Positions 1-6,851 of a DNA stretch of 11,520 nt are shown one piece after another; within the stretch, counting starts at the first letter, position 1; each line of letters begins with the position of its first letter. The position numbers and the translations under genes were made by a program. The DNA is from JAZQNF01 sp045641505 (GTDB lineage: Bacteria; Bacillota; Clostridia; Lachnospirales; Bianqueaceae), in contig JAZUHB010000112.1 in NCBI GenBank assembly GCA_045641505.1, positions 1-11,520 on the forward strand, given 5' to 3'. Below the pieces are notes generated by a model. The model had not been told where the DNA came from. It made no database searches and worked only from the letters and a program-made list of their open reading frames with translations.

Positions 1-752
1 TCACCGAGCTCACGCGCCTGCTCGGCCGTGCGCTGCGCGGCGTTTTTCAAAGCCTTCTTCACGGAAACGCCGATCATGGTGCCGGCGATGAGCAGCATCA
101 AGGCAATCGTAATGAGATAGGCACCGGTCTTGTTCACGAAGGAAACGAGCCAGTTGCCCACGGAAAGACCGAGCGCGCCGCCGTTCTTCCAGCTGGGCTG
201 CTCGAAACAGTCGACGCCCTTCGCGAAGCCGCAGCCGCTCAGGAGATGCATCAGGACGGAAAGGAGCATTAGGAAAATGAGGCAAAGCAGCGCCTTGTCC
301 CAGACTCTCTTCTGCGGCCAGAACATACGGATCACGATCAGCACGACCGTGCCGATCATCAGCGGATAGGCGGAAAAACCGAGAAGGCCAAGCAGGAAGC
401 CCCGGATGCCGCTGCCGACAGGGCCGAGCTGCGCGTCCAGGAACAGACAGAGAGTCAGAAAAACGAACACGAAAAGGAAAAGCCACTCCCAGATCTCTCC
501 GTTGCGGAGCCGGGCTCCGGCGGCCGTGCGGGGGCTTTGCTTCGCGGCGGTTTTCGCGCTGCTTTTCGGGCTATTCTTAACGGTCTTGCGGGAAGAGGAC
601 GCGGTCTTCTTCACCGCGGAGGCCGCGGTGGTTTTGGTTTTGGGGGATGCGGACGCCGTTTTCTTCGACGCGGCCGTATTCTTCTGAGCAGAGGCCGTCT
701 TCGTGCTCGAAGCGCTCTTTTTGCTCTTGCTGGTGCTGCCGGATCCGGACAT
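1..752 (-). CDS. ftsK: FtsK/SpoIIIE-family DNA translocase, N-terminal part (3' end outside window)
   Basis: Partial gene: the reading frame is open from an ATG at 752 to the window edge, giving 250 residues without a stop. An AGGAG site lies 8 bases before the ATG. Residues 2-82 are a Lys/Ser/Ala/Thr-rich, disordered-looking tail. Hydrophobic segments follow at about 89-105, 119-142, 153-171 and 210-231, the four-helix membrane domain that anchors FtsK/SpoIIIE translocases; a fifth, weaker amphipathic stretch lies near 192-206. The motor (Walker A/B) and gamma domains would lie beyond position 1 and are not visible, so the call rests on the membrane domain and on context: an ftsK/spoIIIE gene sits in the rpsO-pnp neighbourhood in other Firmicutes such as Bacillus. 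The family pumps chromosomal DNA through the division or sporulation septum. The gene has its own promoter and is separated from pnp by a terminator. A different multi-spanning protein with a basic tail is possible but less likely. Confidence 0.8.
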   Translation of the reverse strand, partial: MSGSGSTSKSKKSASSTKTASAQKNTAASKKTASASPKTKTTAASAVKKTASSSRKTVKNSPKSSAKTAAKQSPRTAAGARLRNGEIWEWLFLFVFVFLTLCLFLDAQLGPVGSGIRGFLLGLLGFSAYPLMIGTVVLIVIRMFWPQKRVWDKALLCLIFLMLLSVLMHLLSGCGFAKGVDCFEQPSWKNGGALGLSVGNWLVSFVNKTGAYLITIALMLLIAGTMIGVSVKKALKNAAQRTAEQARELG

Positions 753-802
753 GACAGCGGCTCCTTTCTACATGTGGGTATTTCGTCAATATATCTTGTA
801 GG

Positions 803-831
803 AGTATACCATATATTGCGGTCGTTGTAAA
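803..831 (-). promoter_or_regulatory. Sigma-A promoter of the ftsK-like gene
   Basis: On the minus strand TTTACA (826-831) and TATACT (803-808) are separated by exactly 17 bases. The bases TGG before the -10 box form an extended -10. The predicted transcript start is near 796, leaving a leader of about 43 bases with the AGGAG site near its end. The remaining DNA between 832 and 896 shows nothing recognisable. Confidence 0.8.
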
Positions 832-896
832 CAAATGTTTTGCGCTCCGGGCCGCAGATTTTGAGACGCGGGCCAGGCGCCGCCCTCCTCCGGTCA

Positions 897-930
897 CAAA
901 AAAACAGCCGGGACTTTTCATCCCGGCTGC
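897..930 (-). terminator. Intrinsic terminator of pnp
   Basis: Read on the minus strand, a perfect 9-bp stem CAGCCGGGA/TCCCGGCTG (arms 921-929 and 905-913) with a 7-base loop is followed by seven T (904-898). It begins 16 bases after the pnp stop codon and separates pnp from the ftsK-like gene. Confidence 0.95.
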
Positions 931-945
931 TTCGAACCGAATTGC

Positions 946-3126
946 TTATTTGCGGCCGCCGCGGCGGTCATTGTGACCGCGGTCGGAGGAACGCTTCTCC
1001 TGGGGCTTCTCCACCCAGCCCTCGGGGGCGGGCAGGAGCGCCTTGCGGGAGACCTTGAGACCCTTCTCGTTGATCTCGGTGATCTTGACCATGATCTCGT
1101 CACCCTCGGCCAGCACGTCGCTCACGTTGCCGACGCGCTCATAGCTGATGTCGGAGACGTGCAGCAGCGCATCCTTGCCGGGCAGCAGCTCGACGAACGC
1201 GCCGTAGCTCTCGACACGGACGACCTTCGCGTTGTAGATCTCGCCGATCTCGAATTCCTTCGCGATGGCCTCGACGCGCTTGATGGCTTCCATGCACATC
1301 GCTTCGTCGGTACCCAGCACGCAGACGCGGCCGTCTTCCTCGATGTCGATCTTGACGCCGGTCTCGGCGATGATCTTGTTGATGGTCTTGCCCTTGGGAC
1401 CGACGACCTCGCCGATCTTGTCGACGGAGATCTTGGTCTGGTAGATCTTGGGCGCGTACTCGGACAGATGCTCGCGGGGCTCGGAGATGGCCTTGGCCAT
1501 GACCTCGTCGAGGATGTAGGTACGGGCTTCCTTGGTGCGGGCGATGGCGCCTTCGATGATGGGACGGGTCAGGCCGTTCACCTTGATATCCATCTGGATG
1601 GCGGTGATGCCCTTATGGGTGCCGGCCACCTTGAAGTCCATGTCGCCGAAGAAGTCCTCGAGACCCTGGATATCGGTCAGCAGGATGAAATCGTCCTCGG
1701 TGTCACCGGTCACCAGACCGCAGGAGATACCGGCCACGGGCGCTTTGATGGGAACGCCGGCCGCCATCAGGGACAGGGAGGAAGCGCAGATGGAGCCCTG
1801 AGAGGTGGAGCCATTGGAGCTCAGCACTTCAGAGACCAGGCGGATGGTGTAGGGGAACTCGTCCTCAGAGGGCACGACGGGGCGCAGCGCACGCTCGGCC
1901 AGCGCGCCGTGACCGATCTCACGGCGTCCGGGGCCGCGGCTGGGCTTGGTCTCGCCGACGGAGTAGGACGGCATGTTGTACTGATGGATGTAGCGTTTGG
2001 AATCGACGGACTCATCCAGGCTGTCCAGCAGCTGGCACTCGGAAAGAGCGCCGAGGGTGGTGACGGTCAGAACCTGGGTCTGACCTCTCTTGAAGAGGCC
2101 GCTGCCGTGCACGCGGGGCAGGCAGTCGACTTCGGCGGAAAGAGGACGGATCTGGGTGAAGCTGCGGCCGTCGGGACGCTTGCCGTCGACCTTGATCATC
2201 TTGCGGACGGTCTTCTTCTGGTACTGATAAATGGCCTCGTCGGCGAAGGAGCGGTAGAGCTCCTGCTTGTCCTCAGGCAGAGTGTCGATGTACTCGGCGA
2301 ACTCGGCGGAGATGACGCGGATGTTCTCGTCGCGGGTCTGCTTGACGTCGGTGAAGACGGCGCCTTCCATGCGCTCGGGCGGGCAGACGGTCTTCAGGGC
2401 GGCGAAGACTTCCTCGGGCACGACGTGCTCCTCGTAGGGCTTCTTGGTCTTGCCGACGGCGGCGACGATCTCGTTGATGAAGGCAACCAGTTTCTGGTTG
2501 GTCTCATGACCGAAGAAGATGGCCTCGATCATCTTGTCCTCGGGCACCTCGTTGGCGCCGGCCTCGATCATGACGACCTTCTCGGCGGTGGAGGCGACGG
2601 TCAGGGCAAGGTCGCTCTTGGCGCGCTGCTCGGCGGTGGGGTTGATCACCAGCTCACCGTCCACGAGACCCACGCTCACGGCGCCCACGGGGCCTGCGAA
2701 GGGGATGTCGGAGATGGAGACGGCGATGGAGGAACCGACCATGGCGAGGATCTCGGGCTCGCAGTCCTGATCCACGGAAAGGACGGTGTTCACCAGGGAG
2801 ACGTCATTGCGGTAATCCTTGGGAAACAGGGGACGCATGGGACGGTCGATGCAGCGCGCGGTCAGGATCGCGTTCTCGCTGGGACGGCCCTCTCTCTTCA
2901 GGAAGCTTCCGGGGATCTTGCCCACGGAATACATCTTTTCTTCATAGTCGACGCTCAGAGGGAAGAAATCGATCCCGTCTCTGGGCTTGTCGGAAGCGGT
3001 GGCCGTGCAGATCAGAGTGGTCTCGCCGTAGGACAGCCAGACGGCGCCGTTGGCCTGCTCCGCCACTTTGCCGATTTCCGCGCGCAGGGTGCGGCCGGCA
3101 AGTTCGGTAGTAAATACCTGTGACAT
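946..3126 (-). CDS. pnp: Polyribonucleotide nucleotidyltransferase (PNPase)
   Basis: 726 residues, the full normal length. PNPase degrades RNA 3'-to-5' using phosphate and can add tails in reverse; it acts in the cytoplasm as a trimer, often with degradosome partners. Two RNase PH folds are present (about 10-230 and 315-545) with a helical linker between them. The second core carries FKRGQT (345-350) and the metal-binding GDMDFK (494-499); D491 and D497 match the two essential aspartates of the E. coli enzyme. A KH domain follows with GPKG at 576-579, then an S1 domain at about 624-695 and a short basic tail ending GGRK. An AAGGAGG site precedes the ATG at 3126. It lies downstream of rpsO on the same strand, the widespread bacterial order, with a terminator and two hairpins between them. 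Apart from the second codon the coding strand almost lacks TTA, CTA and TCA codons, which leaves a long artefactual frame open on the other strand. Confidence 0.98.
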   Translation of the reverse strand: MSQVFTTELAGRTLRAEIGKVAEQANGAVWLSYGETTLICTATASDKPRDGIDFFPLSVDYEEKMYSVGKIPGSFLKREGRPSENAILTARCIDRPMRPLFPKDYRNDVSLVNTVLSVDQDCEPEILAMVGSSIAVSISDIPFAGPVGAVSVGLVDGELVINPTAEQRAKSDLALTVASTAEKVVMIEAGANEVPEDKMIEAIFFGHETNQKLVAFINEIVAAVGKTKKPYEEHVVPEEVFAALKTVCPPERMEGAVFTDVKQTRDENIRVISAEFAEYIDTLPEDKQELYRSFADEAIYQYQKKTVRKMIKVDGKRPDGRSFTQIRPLSAEVDCLPRVHGSGLFKRGQTQVLTVTTLGALSECQLLDSLDESVDSKRYIHQYNMPSYSVGETKPSRGPGRREIGHGALAERALRPVVPSEDEFPYTIRLVSEVLSSNGSTSQGSICASSLSLMAAGVPIKAPVAGISCGLVTGDTEDDFILLTDIQGLEDFFGDMDFKVAGTHKGITAIQMDIKVNGLTRPIIEGAIARTKEARTYILDEVMAKAISEPREHLSEYAPKIYQTKISVDKIGEVVGPKGKTINKIIAETGVKIDIEEDGRVCVLGTDEAMCMEAIKRVEAIAKEFEIGEIYNAKVVRVESYGAFVELLPGKDALLHVSDISYERVGNVSDVLAEGDEIMVKITEINEKGLKVSRKALLPAPEGWVEKPQEKRSSDRGHNDRRGGRK

Positions 3127-3158
3127 TTGTAATCCTCCTTGTTAATACTTTTCACCTC

Positions 3159-3201
3159 GGCGTACGCACCAAGCTGTACGCCCGGCGGGACCGCTCCCGC
3201 C
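3159..3201 (-). promoter_or_regulatory. Two hairpins in the pnp leader
   Basis: Between the rpsO terminator and the pnp start the minus strand can form two perfect 7-bp stems. The first is GGCGGGA/TCCCGCC (arms 3195-3201 and 3184-3190) with a 4-base loop. The second is GGCGTAC/GTACGCC (arms 3176-3182 and 3159-3165) with a 10-base loop. The second ends about 20 bases before the ribosome binding site. Neither has a T-run, so they are not terminators. In E. coli a leader stem before pnp is cut by RNase III and used for autocontrol by PNPase; a similar role here is inference. I see no convincing promoter in this gap, so pnp may depend on readthrough from rpsO. Confidence 0.5.
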
Positions 3202-3213
3202 TGCATTTCTCAT

Positions 3214-3253
3214 AAAAAAATCTAAGCCTGCGGCGGGTGCCGCAAACTTAGAT
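3214..3253 (-). terminator. Intrinsic terminator between rpsO and pnp
   Basis: On the minus strand a 15-bp stem (arms 3239-3253 and 3220-3234, containing two G-U type pairs) with the 4-base loop ACCC is followed by a run of six T (3219-3214). It starts 10 bases after the rpsO stop. A terminator at this place, leaky enough to feed pnp, is also known in E. coli; the stem could instead or also be an RNase III processing site. Confidence 0.9.
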
Positions 3254-3262
3254 GTTTTTAAC

Positions 3263-3526
3263 TTACTTACGGATGCCCAGCTTCGCGATGAGTTCGCGGT
3301 AAGCGTCGATGTCCTTCTCCTTCAGATAGTTCAGCAGGCCGCGGCGCTGACCGATGAGCATGAGCATGCCGCGACGGGAATGATGGTCCTTCTGATGAGT
3401 CTGGAAGTGCTGGGTCAGGTGGTTGATGCGCTCGGTGAGCAGCGCGATCTGGACTTCGGGAGAACCGGTATCGCCCTCGAAGCGGCCGAACTCCTTGATG
3501 ATTTCGAGCTTTCTTTCTTTGGTCAT
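3263..3526 (-). CDS. rpsO: 30S ribosomal protein S15
   Basis: 87 residues, the usual length. S15 is a primary binder of the central domain of 16S rRNA and nucleates platform assembly; it also contacts 23S rRNA through a bridge. The sequence matches the family throughout: GDTGSPEVQIALLTERI (18-34), the HHSRRG loop (48-53) that contacts the rRNA junction, and a C-terminal LIAKLGIRK. The frame is open far upstream into the divergent neighbour, but the ATG at 3526 is the right start because it gives the canonical N terminus (MTKERK) and has AGGAGG (3536-3541) nine bases before it. It is the first gene of the rpsO-pnp unit and has its own promoter and structured leader. Confidence 0.98.
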   Translation of the reverse strand: MTKERKLEIIKEFGRFEGDTGSPEVQIALLTERINHLTQHFQTHQKDHHSRRGMLMLIGQRRGLLNYLKEKDIDAYRELIAKLGIRK

Positions 3527-3551
3527 GGTAAAAATCCTCCTGTAAGAATAA

Positions 3552-3631
3552 TTGCGGCGCGTCCTCTGACCGGAGGGCGTCCGCCAATCCCCTAAAACTA
3601 AGTCACGGTCGGAGACTCCAATGACTGAGTT
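3552..3631 (-). promoter_or_regulatory. Structured rpsO leader, candidate S15 autoregulatory RNA
   Basis: The roughly 120-base leader between the rpsO promoter and its start can form two stems on the minus strand. Stem 1 pairs AACTCAGTCA (3631-3622) with TGACTTAGTT (3605-3596) with one mismatch, and has an inner TTGG/CCGA hairpin. Stem 2 (3587-3552) stacks TT/AA, GCGG/CCGC, CGC/GCG and CCTC/GAGG with small bulges and a 6-base loop. No T-run follows, so this is not an attenuator. S15 is known to repress its own mRNA through different leader structures in E. coli, Thermus and Geobacillus. I cannot match this leader to one of those folds by eye, so the role is inference. Confidence 0.5.
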
Positions 3632-3651
3632 CAGGATCAATCCAAGAAATG

Positions 3652-3680
3652 AGTATAGCACCCGCCGGTCCGTTTGTAAA
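3652..3680 (-). promoter_or_regulatory. Sigma-A promoter of rpsO
   Basis: On the minus strand TTTACA (3675-3680) and TATACT (3652-3657) are 17 bases apart, with TGC directly before the -10 as an extended element. The hexamers are identical to those of the ftsK-like promoter. The A/T-rich tract at 3681-3695 just upstream could serve as an UP element. The predicted transcript start is near 3645. Confidence 0.85.
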
Positions 3681-3699
3681 GAATTATTTTTGATTCTTT
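3678..3699. repeat. Inverted repeat between divergent -35 boxes
   Basis: AAAGAAT (3678-3684) and ATTCTTT (3693-3699) are perfect 7-bp arms around an A/T-only-but-one 8-base spacer. The arms overlap the -35 boxes of rpsO (3675-3680) and tcdA (3697-3702). It could be an operator for both promoters or simply a shared A/T-rich UP region. Confidence 0.5.
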
Positions 3700-3725
3700 C
3701 CAAGGCTTTCCGGCTATGGTATACT
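3697..3725 (+). promoter_or_regulatory. Sigma-A promoter of tcdA
   Basis: TATACT (3720-3725) with the extended element TGG before it, and a 17-base spacer to a weaker -35, TTTCCA (3697-3702). The predicted start is near 3732, giving a leader of about 25 bases that carries AAAGGAA (3744-3750) six bases before the tcdA ATG. Confidence 0.7.
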
Positions 3726-3756
3726 GACTGCATATTATAGCAGAAAGGAACCGTCG

Positions 3757-4470
3757 ATGTCAAAACGTTTTTCACGGAGCGAGATGCTCCTGGGCCCGGA
3801 AGCGATGGAGAAGCTCTCCTCCGCCCGGGTCGCACTGTTCGGTCTAGGCGGCGTCGGCGGCTACGTGCTGGAGGCGCTCGCCCGCGGAGGCATAGGCGCG
3901 CTCGACCTGATCGACGCCGATACGGTCTCCGAGTCCAACCTGAACCGACAGCTCCTCGCCACGGAAGAGACCCTCGGCATGCTGAAGACCGACGCGGCCG
4001 CCGCGCGGGTCCGCTCGATCGATCCGGCGTGCCGGGTCCGCACCTATCCCGTCTTCTTCCTGCCCGAAAACTCCCGGGACTTCGATTTCAGCGCCTACGA
4101 CTACGTGGTGGACGCCGTCGACACCGTGAGCGCCAAGATCGAGCTGGTGCTTCGCGCGAAGGAGGCAGGCGTGCCCATCATCAGCTGCATGGGCACCGGC
4201 AACAAGCTGGACGCATCGCGCTTCGAGATTGCGGACATCTACGAAACCTCCGTCTGCCCGCTCGCCAAGGTGATGCGGAAGGAGCTCCGTGCCCGCGGCG
4301 TCGGCAGCCTGAAGGTGCTCTATTCGAAGGAGGAACCGCTGACGCCGGTCTGCCCCGACGAAGAGCTGCCCGAGGGCAAGCACCGCATCCCCGGCTCCGT
4401 CTCCTTCGTGCCCTCCGTCGCCGGGCTCCTCATCGCCGGCGAAGTCATCCGCGACCTGATCGCAAAGTAA
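3757..4470 (+). CDS. tcdA: tRNA threonylcarbamoyladenosine dehydratase (ThiF/MoeB/E1-like family)
   Basis: 237 residues. TcdA uses ATP to cyclise t6A at position 37 of ANN-decoding tRNAs to cyclic t6A, improving decoding. The sequence shows the E1-like nucleotide fold: GLGGVGG (29-35), the acidic strand end LIDADTV (51-57), SNLNRQ (60-65), VDAVDT (118-123), and the signature SCMGTGNKLD (143-152) that separates TcdA from MoeB and ThiF. It has no paired CxxC zinc site, as expected for TcdA. The usual fuller E. coli form is about 268 residues, and the shorter length fits Firmicute members. It is a single-gene unit: own promoter upstream, divergent from rpsO, and a terminator shared with convergent apt. 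In E. coli the gene works with the CsdA/CsdE sulfur system; no csd gene is beside it here. Another ThiF-family role cannot be excluded without a family search but is unlikely. Confidence 0.92.
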   Translation: MSKRFSRSEMLLGPEAMEKLSSARVALFGLGGVGGYVLEALARGGIGALDLIDADTVSESNLNRQLLATEETLGMLKTDAAAARVRSIDPACRVRTYPVFFLPENSRDFDFSAYDYVVDAVDTVSAKIELVLRAKEAGVPIISCMGTGNKLDASRFEIADIYETSVCPLAKVMRKELRARGVGSLKVLYSKEEPLTPVCPDEELPEGKHRIPGSVSFVPSVAGLLIAGEVIRDLIAK

Positions 4471-4473
4471 TTT

Positions 4474-4571
4474 CCGTTATTGCGCGAAGCGCCGTTATTG
4501 CCGCCCCCGGCGGCCGTTATTGCCGAAAAAACCCCGGGAGCCACGCTTCCGGGGTTTTTCGACCGTTATTC
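4474..4571 (+). repeat. Triplicated 10-mer with intervening hairpins
   Basis: CCGTTATTGC occurs three times (4474-4483, 4492-4501, 4514-4523), and CCGTTATTC once more at 4563-4571, past the terminator. The copies are separated by short perfect hairpins: GCGC-GAA-GCGC (4482-4492) and GCCGCC-CCC-GGCGGC (4500-4514). The cluster starts three bases after the tcdA stop. It may be a decayed intergenic repeat element or the result of local slippage. Confidence 0.7.
4526..4560. terminator. Bidirectional terminator between tcdA and apt
   Basis: AAAAACCCCGG (4527-4537) pairs with CCGGGGTTTTT (4549-4559), extended inward by three pairs (one G-T) around a 5-base loop. It gives a T5 tail on the plus strand for tcdA and a T6 tail on the minus strand for apt, and sits 11 bases past the apt stop. 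Confidence 0.93.
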
Positions 4572-5087
4572 TCAATATTTCACCAGCGCTCTCACATCGT
4601 ACCCCTCGAGCATCTCTCTGCCCTTCAGGGCCTCCAGCTCGATGAAGAAGGCCAGACGGACCACCTCGCCGCCCAGGGACTCCACCAGCTCGATGATGGC
4701 CTTGGTGGTGCCGCCGGTCGCGATCAGATCATCGACGATGACGACCTTGTCGCCGGGCTTGATGGCATCCTTGTGGATCTCGAGCACGTTGGAGCCGTAC
4801 TCCAGGTCATAGGACTTCCGGACCACCTCGCAGGGCAGCTTGCCGGGCTTGCGGACAGGGACGAAGCCCTTCTTCATCGCGTACGCGACGGGCACGCCGA
4901 AGATGAAGCCGCGGGATTCAGGGCCGAGGACCAGGTCGAAATCCACGTCGGAAAGCTCCGCGCAGAGACGGTCGATCGTCTCGCCGAGGGCCTCGCTGCT
5001 CTGCAGCACGGGGGTCACATCGCGGAAGAGAATGCCTTCCTCAGGAAAATCCGGTACGTCGCGCACGATCTTGGCTAAATCTAACAT
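4572..5087 (-). CDS. apt: Adenine phosphoribosyltransferase
   Basis: 171 residues, full family length. Apt makes AMP from adenine and PRPP in the cytoplasm, salvaging adenine. The PRPP-binding motif VVIVDDLIATGGTT is at 115-128. The N-terminal block FPEEGILFRDVTPVL (14-28) and LGPESRGFIFG (54-64) are the adenine-site and flexible-hood signatures of Apt, and RKPGKLP (79-85) is the usual loop. An AAGGAG site precedes the ATG at 5087. The start lies only 12 bases past the recJ stop, so the two are cotranscribed from the recJ promoter; recJ-apt is a common Firmicute pair, although the relA gene that follows in Bacillus is absent here. Transcription ends at the bidirectional terminator shared with tcdA. 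Confidence 0.97.
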   Translation of the reverse strand: MLDLAKIVRDVPDFPEEGILFRDVTPVLQSSEALGETIDRLCAELSDVDFDLVLGPESRGFIFGVPVAYAMKKGFVPVRKPGKLPCEVVRKSYDLEYGSNVLEIHKDAIKPGDKVVIVDDLIATGGTTKAIIELVESLGGEVVRLAFFIELEALKGREMLEGYDVRALVKY

Positions 5088-5099
5088 GTTCGTTCTCCT

Positions 5100-6845
5100 T
5101 TATGATCTTCTCAGATTCTGAATGATGAAATCGGGCCGCGTTACGCCGCGGTAGGTATCGAGCTCCGCCCGGTAGCAGACATCGAGCGGCACAGGCTCGC
5201 TGAGGTAGCCGGAGTCGCGGAGCTGCGCGTTCTCCTCCTCCGTCAGGACCTCCTCCAGAAGCTCCCGGCTGAAGAGGATCGCCGTCACGGTCGAGCCGTC
5301 GTTCTGAAGCGTCAGACGGACGGTTTTCCCGTTCTCGCCCATGAACCGTACCTGACGGAGCAGCAGGCTCTTCTGGGCGAACAGCGGATGAGGATTGCCG
5401 GTCCCGTAGGGGGCAAGTGTATCGAGCGACGAGATGTCCGCGACGGAAAAGTCCTGCATGCGGATCTGCGCGTCGATGTAGACCTCCCGGCGAAGCTGCT
5501 CCTCAGAAAGCTCGCAGAGCTCGTTCATGCGCTTCCGGAAGCGTTCGACCGTCGCCTCCGCGCCGAGCCCCGAATCCGCGAGCGAAAATCCCGCCGCCAT
5601 CGGATGACCGCCGAACTTCGAAAAAAGCTCGGAGGCGCGGCACATCTCGCTGAACATGGAATAGGCCGGGATGGAGCGGCCTGAGCCCTTGAGCCCGTCC
5701 TCGCCGTCCACGACCGCGAAAACCGGCCGGTTGAGGCGCTCCTTCAGCTTGCCGGCGACGAGGCCCGCGATGCTTTCATGGATACCGGGCAGATAGATGA
5801 CCTTGACGGGATCGCTGTCGGTTCGCGCGAGCTCCGCGGCCCTGCGAAGGCCCTGATCGGTCATCTCCTGACGAGTTCGGTTCAGCTCATAGAGCTCGCG
5901 CGCGAGGTCCGCGCACTCCCGCTCATCCTCACTCAGAAGGATGCGGACGAAGCGGTTCTGCGAGCCAAGACGGCCGCCCGCGTTCAGCATGGGCCCGATC
6001 ACGAAGCCCGCCCTATAGGGATCGATCTCGGCGACGCTGCCCGCCTTCATCAGGGCGGCGATGCCGGGGGAAGGATCGGTGTTGAGATATCGGAGGCCGG
6101 TGCGGACCGTGCGGCGGTTCTCGCCGGTAAACGGCATTACGTCGCAGACGGTCGCCAGCGCCGCATAGCCGAGAAGCCGGCGGTCGAGCGCATCCGGCAG
6201 TCCCTTCGGCGCATACAGCGCCCGGATGAGCTGATACGCGGTGAACGCGCCGCAGATCTCCGGATACGGATAGCGGCAGCCGTTTCGTTTCGCGTCGATG
6301 ACCGCGAGAGCCCGCGGGAGCCGTTCCGAGGGATTGCCCTCTTCGTCCGGGACGGTCTCGATCTCGTGATGGTCAGTGACCACCAGATCGACGCCGTGGG
6401 ACGCGAGATACTCGGCCCGCTCGAATTCGCGGATGCCGTTGTCGCAGGTTAGCGCGAGCCGGACGCCGTCGCGGACGCACTCCTCCGCCATCTGACGGCT
6501 GAAGCCGTAACCCTCGCCGAGACGCTCCGGGATGCGGTAATCGACCCGGGCGCCGAGTCCCGAGAGACCCAGCACGAGAATCGCCGTCGCGGTCACGCCG
6601 TCCACATCATAGTCGCCGATCACGCGGATCGTCTCGCCCGCGCGGACACGTTCCCGGATGACGGAGCAGGCCTCCTCCATTTCGGGAAGCAGGAAGGGAT
6701 CCGAATCCGGTGGTCCTTCGCGGAGAAAATCAGCCGCGTCCTCCGGACTCATGCGGGAGGAAAGGATCTTGCCGAGGAGCCGGCTCACGCCGAATCTGCG
6801 CACGTACTCGTCGGGCAAACCGCCCCGGATCAGCCATTTCTCCAT
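5100..6845 (-). CDS. recJ: Single-stranded-DNA-specific exonuclease RecJ
   Basis: 581 residues, close to the core length of E. coli RecJ (577) and lacking the C-terminal extension of Bacillus RecJ. RecJ degrades single-stranded DNA 5'-to-3' in recombination, base-excision and mismatch repair. DHH phosphoesterase motifs are in order: DYDVDG (78-83), CDNG (134-137), TDHHE (157-161), CDVMP (234-238). Then come the DHHA1-region motifs NAGGRLGS (288-295), GIHESIAGLVAGKL (354-367), GSGRS (387-391) and GGHPMAAGF (412-420), and an OB-fold (about 455-575) containing PYGTGNPHPLF (479-489). The frame is open ten codons further upstream, but AGGAGG six bases before the ATG at 6845 and the promoter position favour the shorter start. 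It is the first gene of a recJ-apt operon. Confidence 0.95.
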   Translation of the reverse strand: MEKWLIRGGLPDEYVRRFGVSRLLGKILSSRMSPEDAADFLREGPPDSDPFLLPEMEEACSVIRERVRAGETIRVIGDYDVDGVTATAILVLGLSGLGARVDYRIPERLGEGYGFSRQMAEECVRDGVRLALTCDNGIREFERAEYLASHGVDLVVTDHHEIETVPDEEGNPSERLPRALAVIDAKRNGCRYPYPEICGAFTAYQLIRALYAPKGLPDALDRRLLGYAALATVCDVMPFTGENRRTVRTGLRYLNTDPSPGIAALMKAGSVAEIDPYRAGFVIGPMLNAGGRLGSQNRFVRILLSEDERECADLARELYELNRTRQEMTDQGLRRAAELARTDSDPVKVIYLPGIHESIAGLVAGKLKERLNRPVFAVVDGEDGLKGSGRSIPAYSMFSEMCRASELFSKFGGHPMAAGFSLADSGLGAEATVERFRKRMNELCELSEEQLRREVYIDAQIRMQDFSVADISSLDTLAPYGTGNPHPLFAQKSLLLRQVRFMGENGKTVRLTLQNDGSTVTAILFSRELLEEVLTEEENAQLRDSGYLSEPVPLDVCYRAELDTYRGVTRPDFIIQNLRRS

Positions 6846-6851
6846 CGGGAA

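Noticed and set aside
973..3123. 716-codon open frame on the plus strand opposite pnp
   Set aside because: It is the exact codon-register complement of a certain pnp gene, has the Gly/Asp/Leu/His-rich composition of antisense artefacts, no ribosome binding site and no recognisable domain.
3527..3835. N-terminal extension of rpsO reading into the divergent gene
   Set aside because: S15 is about 88 residues, a strong AGGAGG lies before the ATG at 3526, and the extension would overlap the rpsO promoter and tcdA.
4480..4812. Small plus-strand frame starting in the repeat cluster after tcdA
   Set aside because: It has no binding site, crosses the bidirectional terminator and runs antisense into apt.
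5778..6452. 224-codon plus-strand frame opposite recJ
   Set aside because: Antisense shadow of a gene with all RecJ motifs; no binding site or promoter.
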